The notes below the pieces were generated by a model. It was not told the DNA's origin. It ran no database searches and worked only from the letters and a program-made list of their open reading frames with translations. Source: Acidobacteriota bacterium (lineage in GTDB: Bacteria; Acidobacteriota; Blastocatellia; Pyrinomonadales; Pyrinomonadaceae). Taken from it: a DNA stretch of 64,000 bases. Shown here piece after piece: positions 63,880 through 64,000 of this stretch; position 1 is the stretch's first letter, and each line of letters begins with the position of its first letter. The position numbers and the translations under genes were made by a program. The stretch is taken from NCBI GenBank assembly GCA_018269075.1, contig JAFDVJ010000008.1:22758-86757 (forward strand), in the 5' to 3' direction.

Positions 63880-64000
63880 GAGATGCGCGGATTTAGCGGA
63901 TTTTCACGGATTTATGGTTAGTGACAGAACATATTGGAAAAGGCGGCGACTCCGGTCGCGGCAGCTTTTTTGATCTTCCACTAAAAACACTAAAAACACT
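63880..64000. mobile_element. GCGGATTT array and MITE-like element (copy 3, cut by window end)
   Basis: GCGGATTTAGCGGATTTTCACGG units (about 63885-63912) are followed from 63921 by GTGACAGAACATATTGGAA, which matches the TIR of copy 1 in inverted orientation, then TTTGATCTTCCACTAAAAAC up to the window edge. The 63773-63879 stretch holds no gene. Confidence 0.75.

Overview
The window looks like a piece of a GC-rich chromosome from the phylum Acidobacteriota, most likely class Blastocatellia (Pyrinomonadaceae-like). This is inferred from gene architecture, not from a search. The pointers are a CadC-type winged helix fused to a PD40/TolB propeller, many secreted proteins with carboxypeptidase-regulatory-like domains, a secreted S74 endosialidase-chaperone adhesin preceded by a small HTH-like protein, and very dense intergenic short repeats. 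No rRNA, tRNA or CRISPR array was seen.

Layout. 1-11.8 kb is a minus-strand surface polysaccharide locus: glycosyltransferases (GT4 and GT2), four class I SAM methyltransferases, an acyltransferase-3 and a Wzx-like flippase, with a further GT4 gene beyond a MITE-like element. 12.7-27.1 kb carries a secreted M3 peptidase, a TIMP/NTR-like secreted protein, a three-gene unit resembling type VI effector neighbourhoods, membrane and ankyrin proteins, a rhodanese, a cupin, a DinB protein and two alpha/beta hydrolases. 27.5-29.6 kb is thiC with its TPP riboswitch. 29.6-32.6 kb is a lower-GC accessory patch: a nucleotidyltransferase/partner pair lying between two exact 51-bp copies of the 5' half of the riboswitch, a truncated macro domain, an aldo/keto reductase and decayed xisH/xisI. 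32.6-46 kb holds a serine hydrolase, a Mut7-C protein, mazEF overlapping ligA, a Rieske oxygenase, an acetyltransferase, a YaeQ-like protein, a DUF4388-DnaJ-TPR protein, an HD protein and an MFS transporter. 46-57 kb holds the CadC-PD40 protein, two tandem secreted surface proteins, an enoyl-CoA hydratase, a zinc-ribbon protein, an HDAC-family deacetylase, a flavin reductase and a Ser/Asn-rich lipoprotein. 57-62.7 kb holds an FAD oxidoreductase, a polysaccharide deacetylase, a VOC protein, two DinB paralogues and a methyltransferase. An AT-rich DUF4365 gene, clearly foreign in composition, ends the window.

The most unusual feature of the DNA is its intergenic repeats. About ten unrelated short periodic sequences (for example heptamer GATTTCG, GAGAGTGGA, CTTAAGACT, GATCTTTG, GCGCAAAGGC, GCGGATGAC) recur as arrays, usually as two inverted arms around a 30-90 nt spacer, and often touching or supplying the stop codon of the neighbouring gene. 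There are also a 21-bp minisatellite and at least two families of MITE-like elements with terminal inverted repeats. The duplicated riboswitch arm around the nucleotidyltransferase cassette and the periodic-arm hairpins are the strongest candidates for something undescribed.
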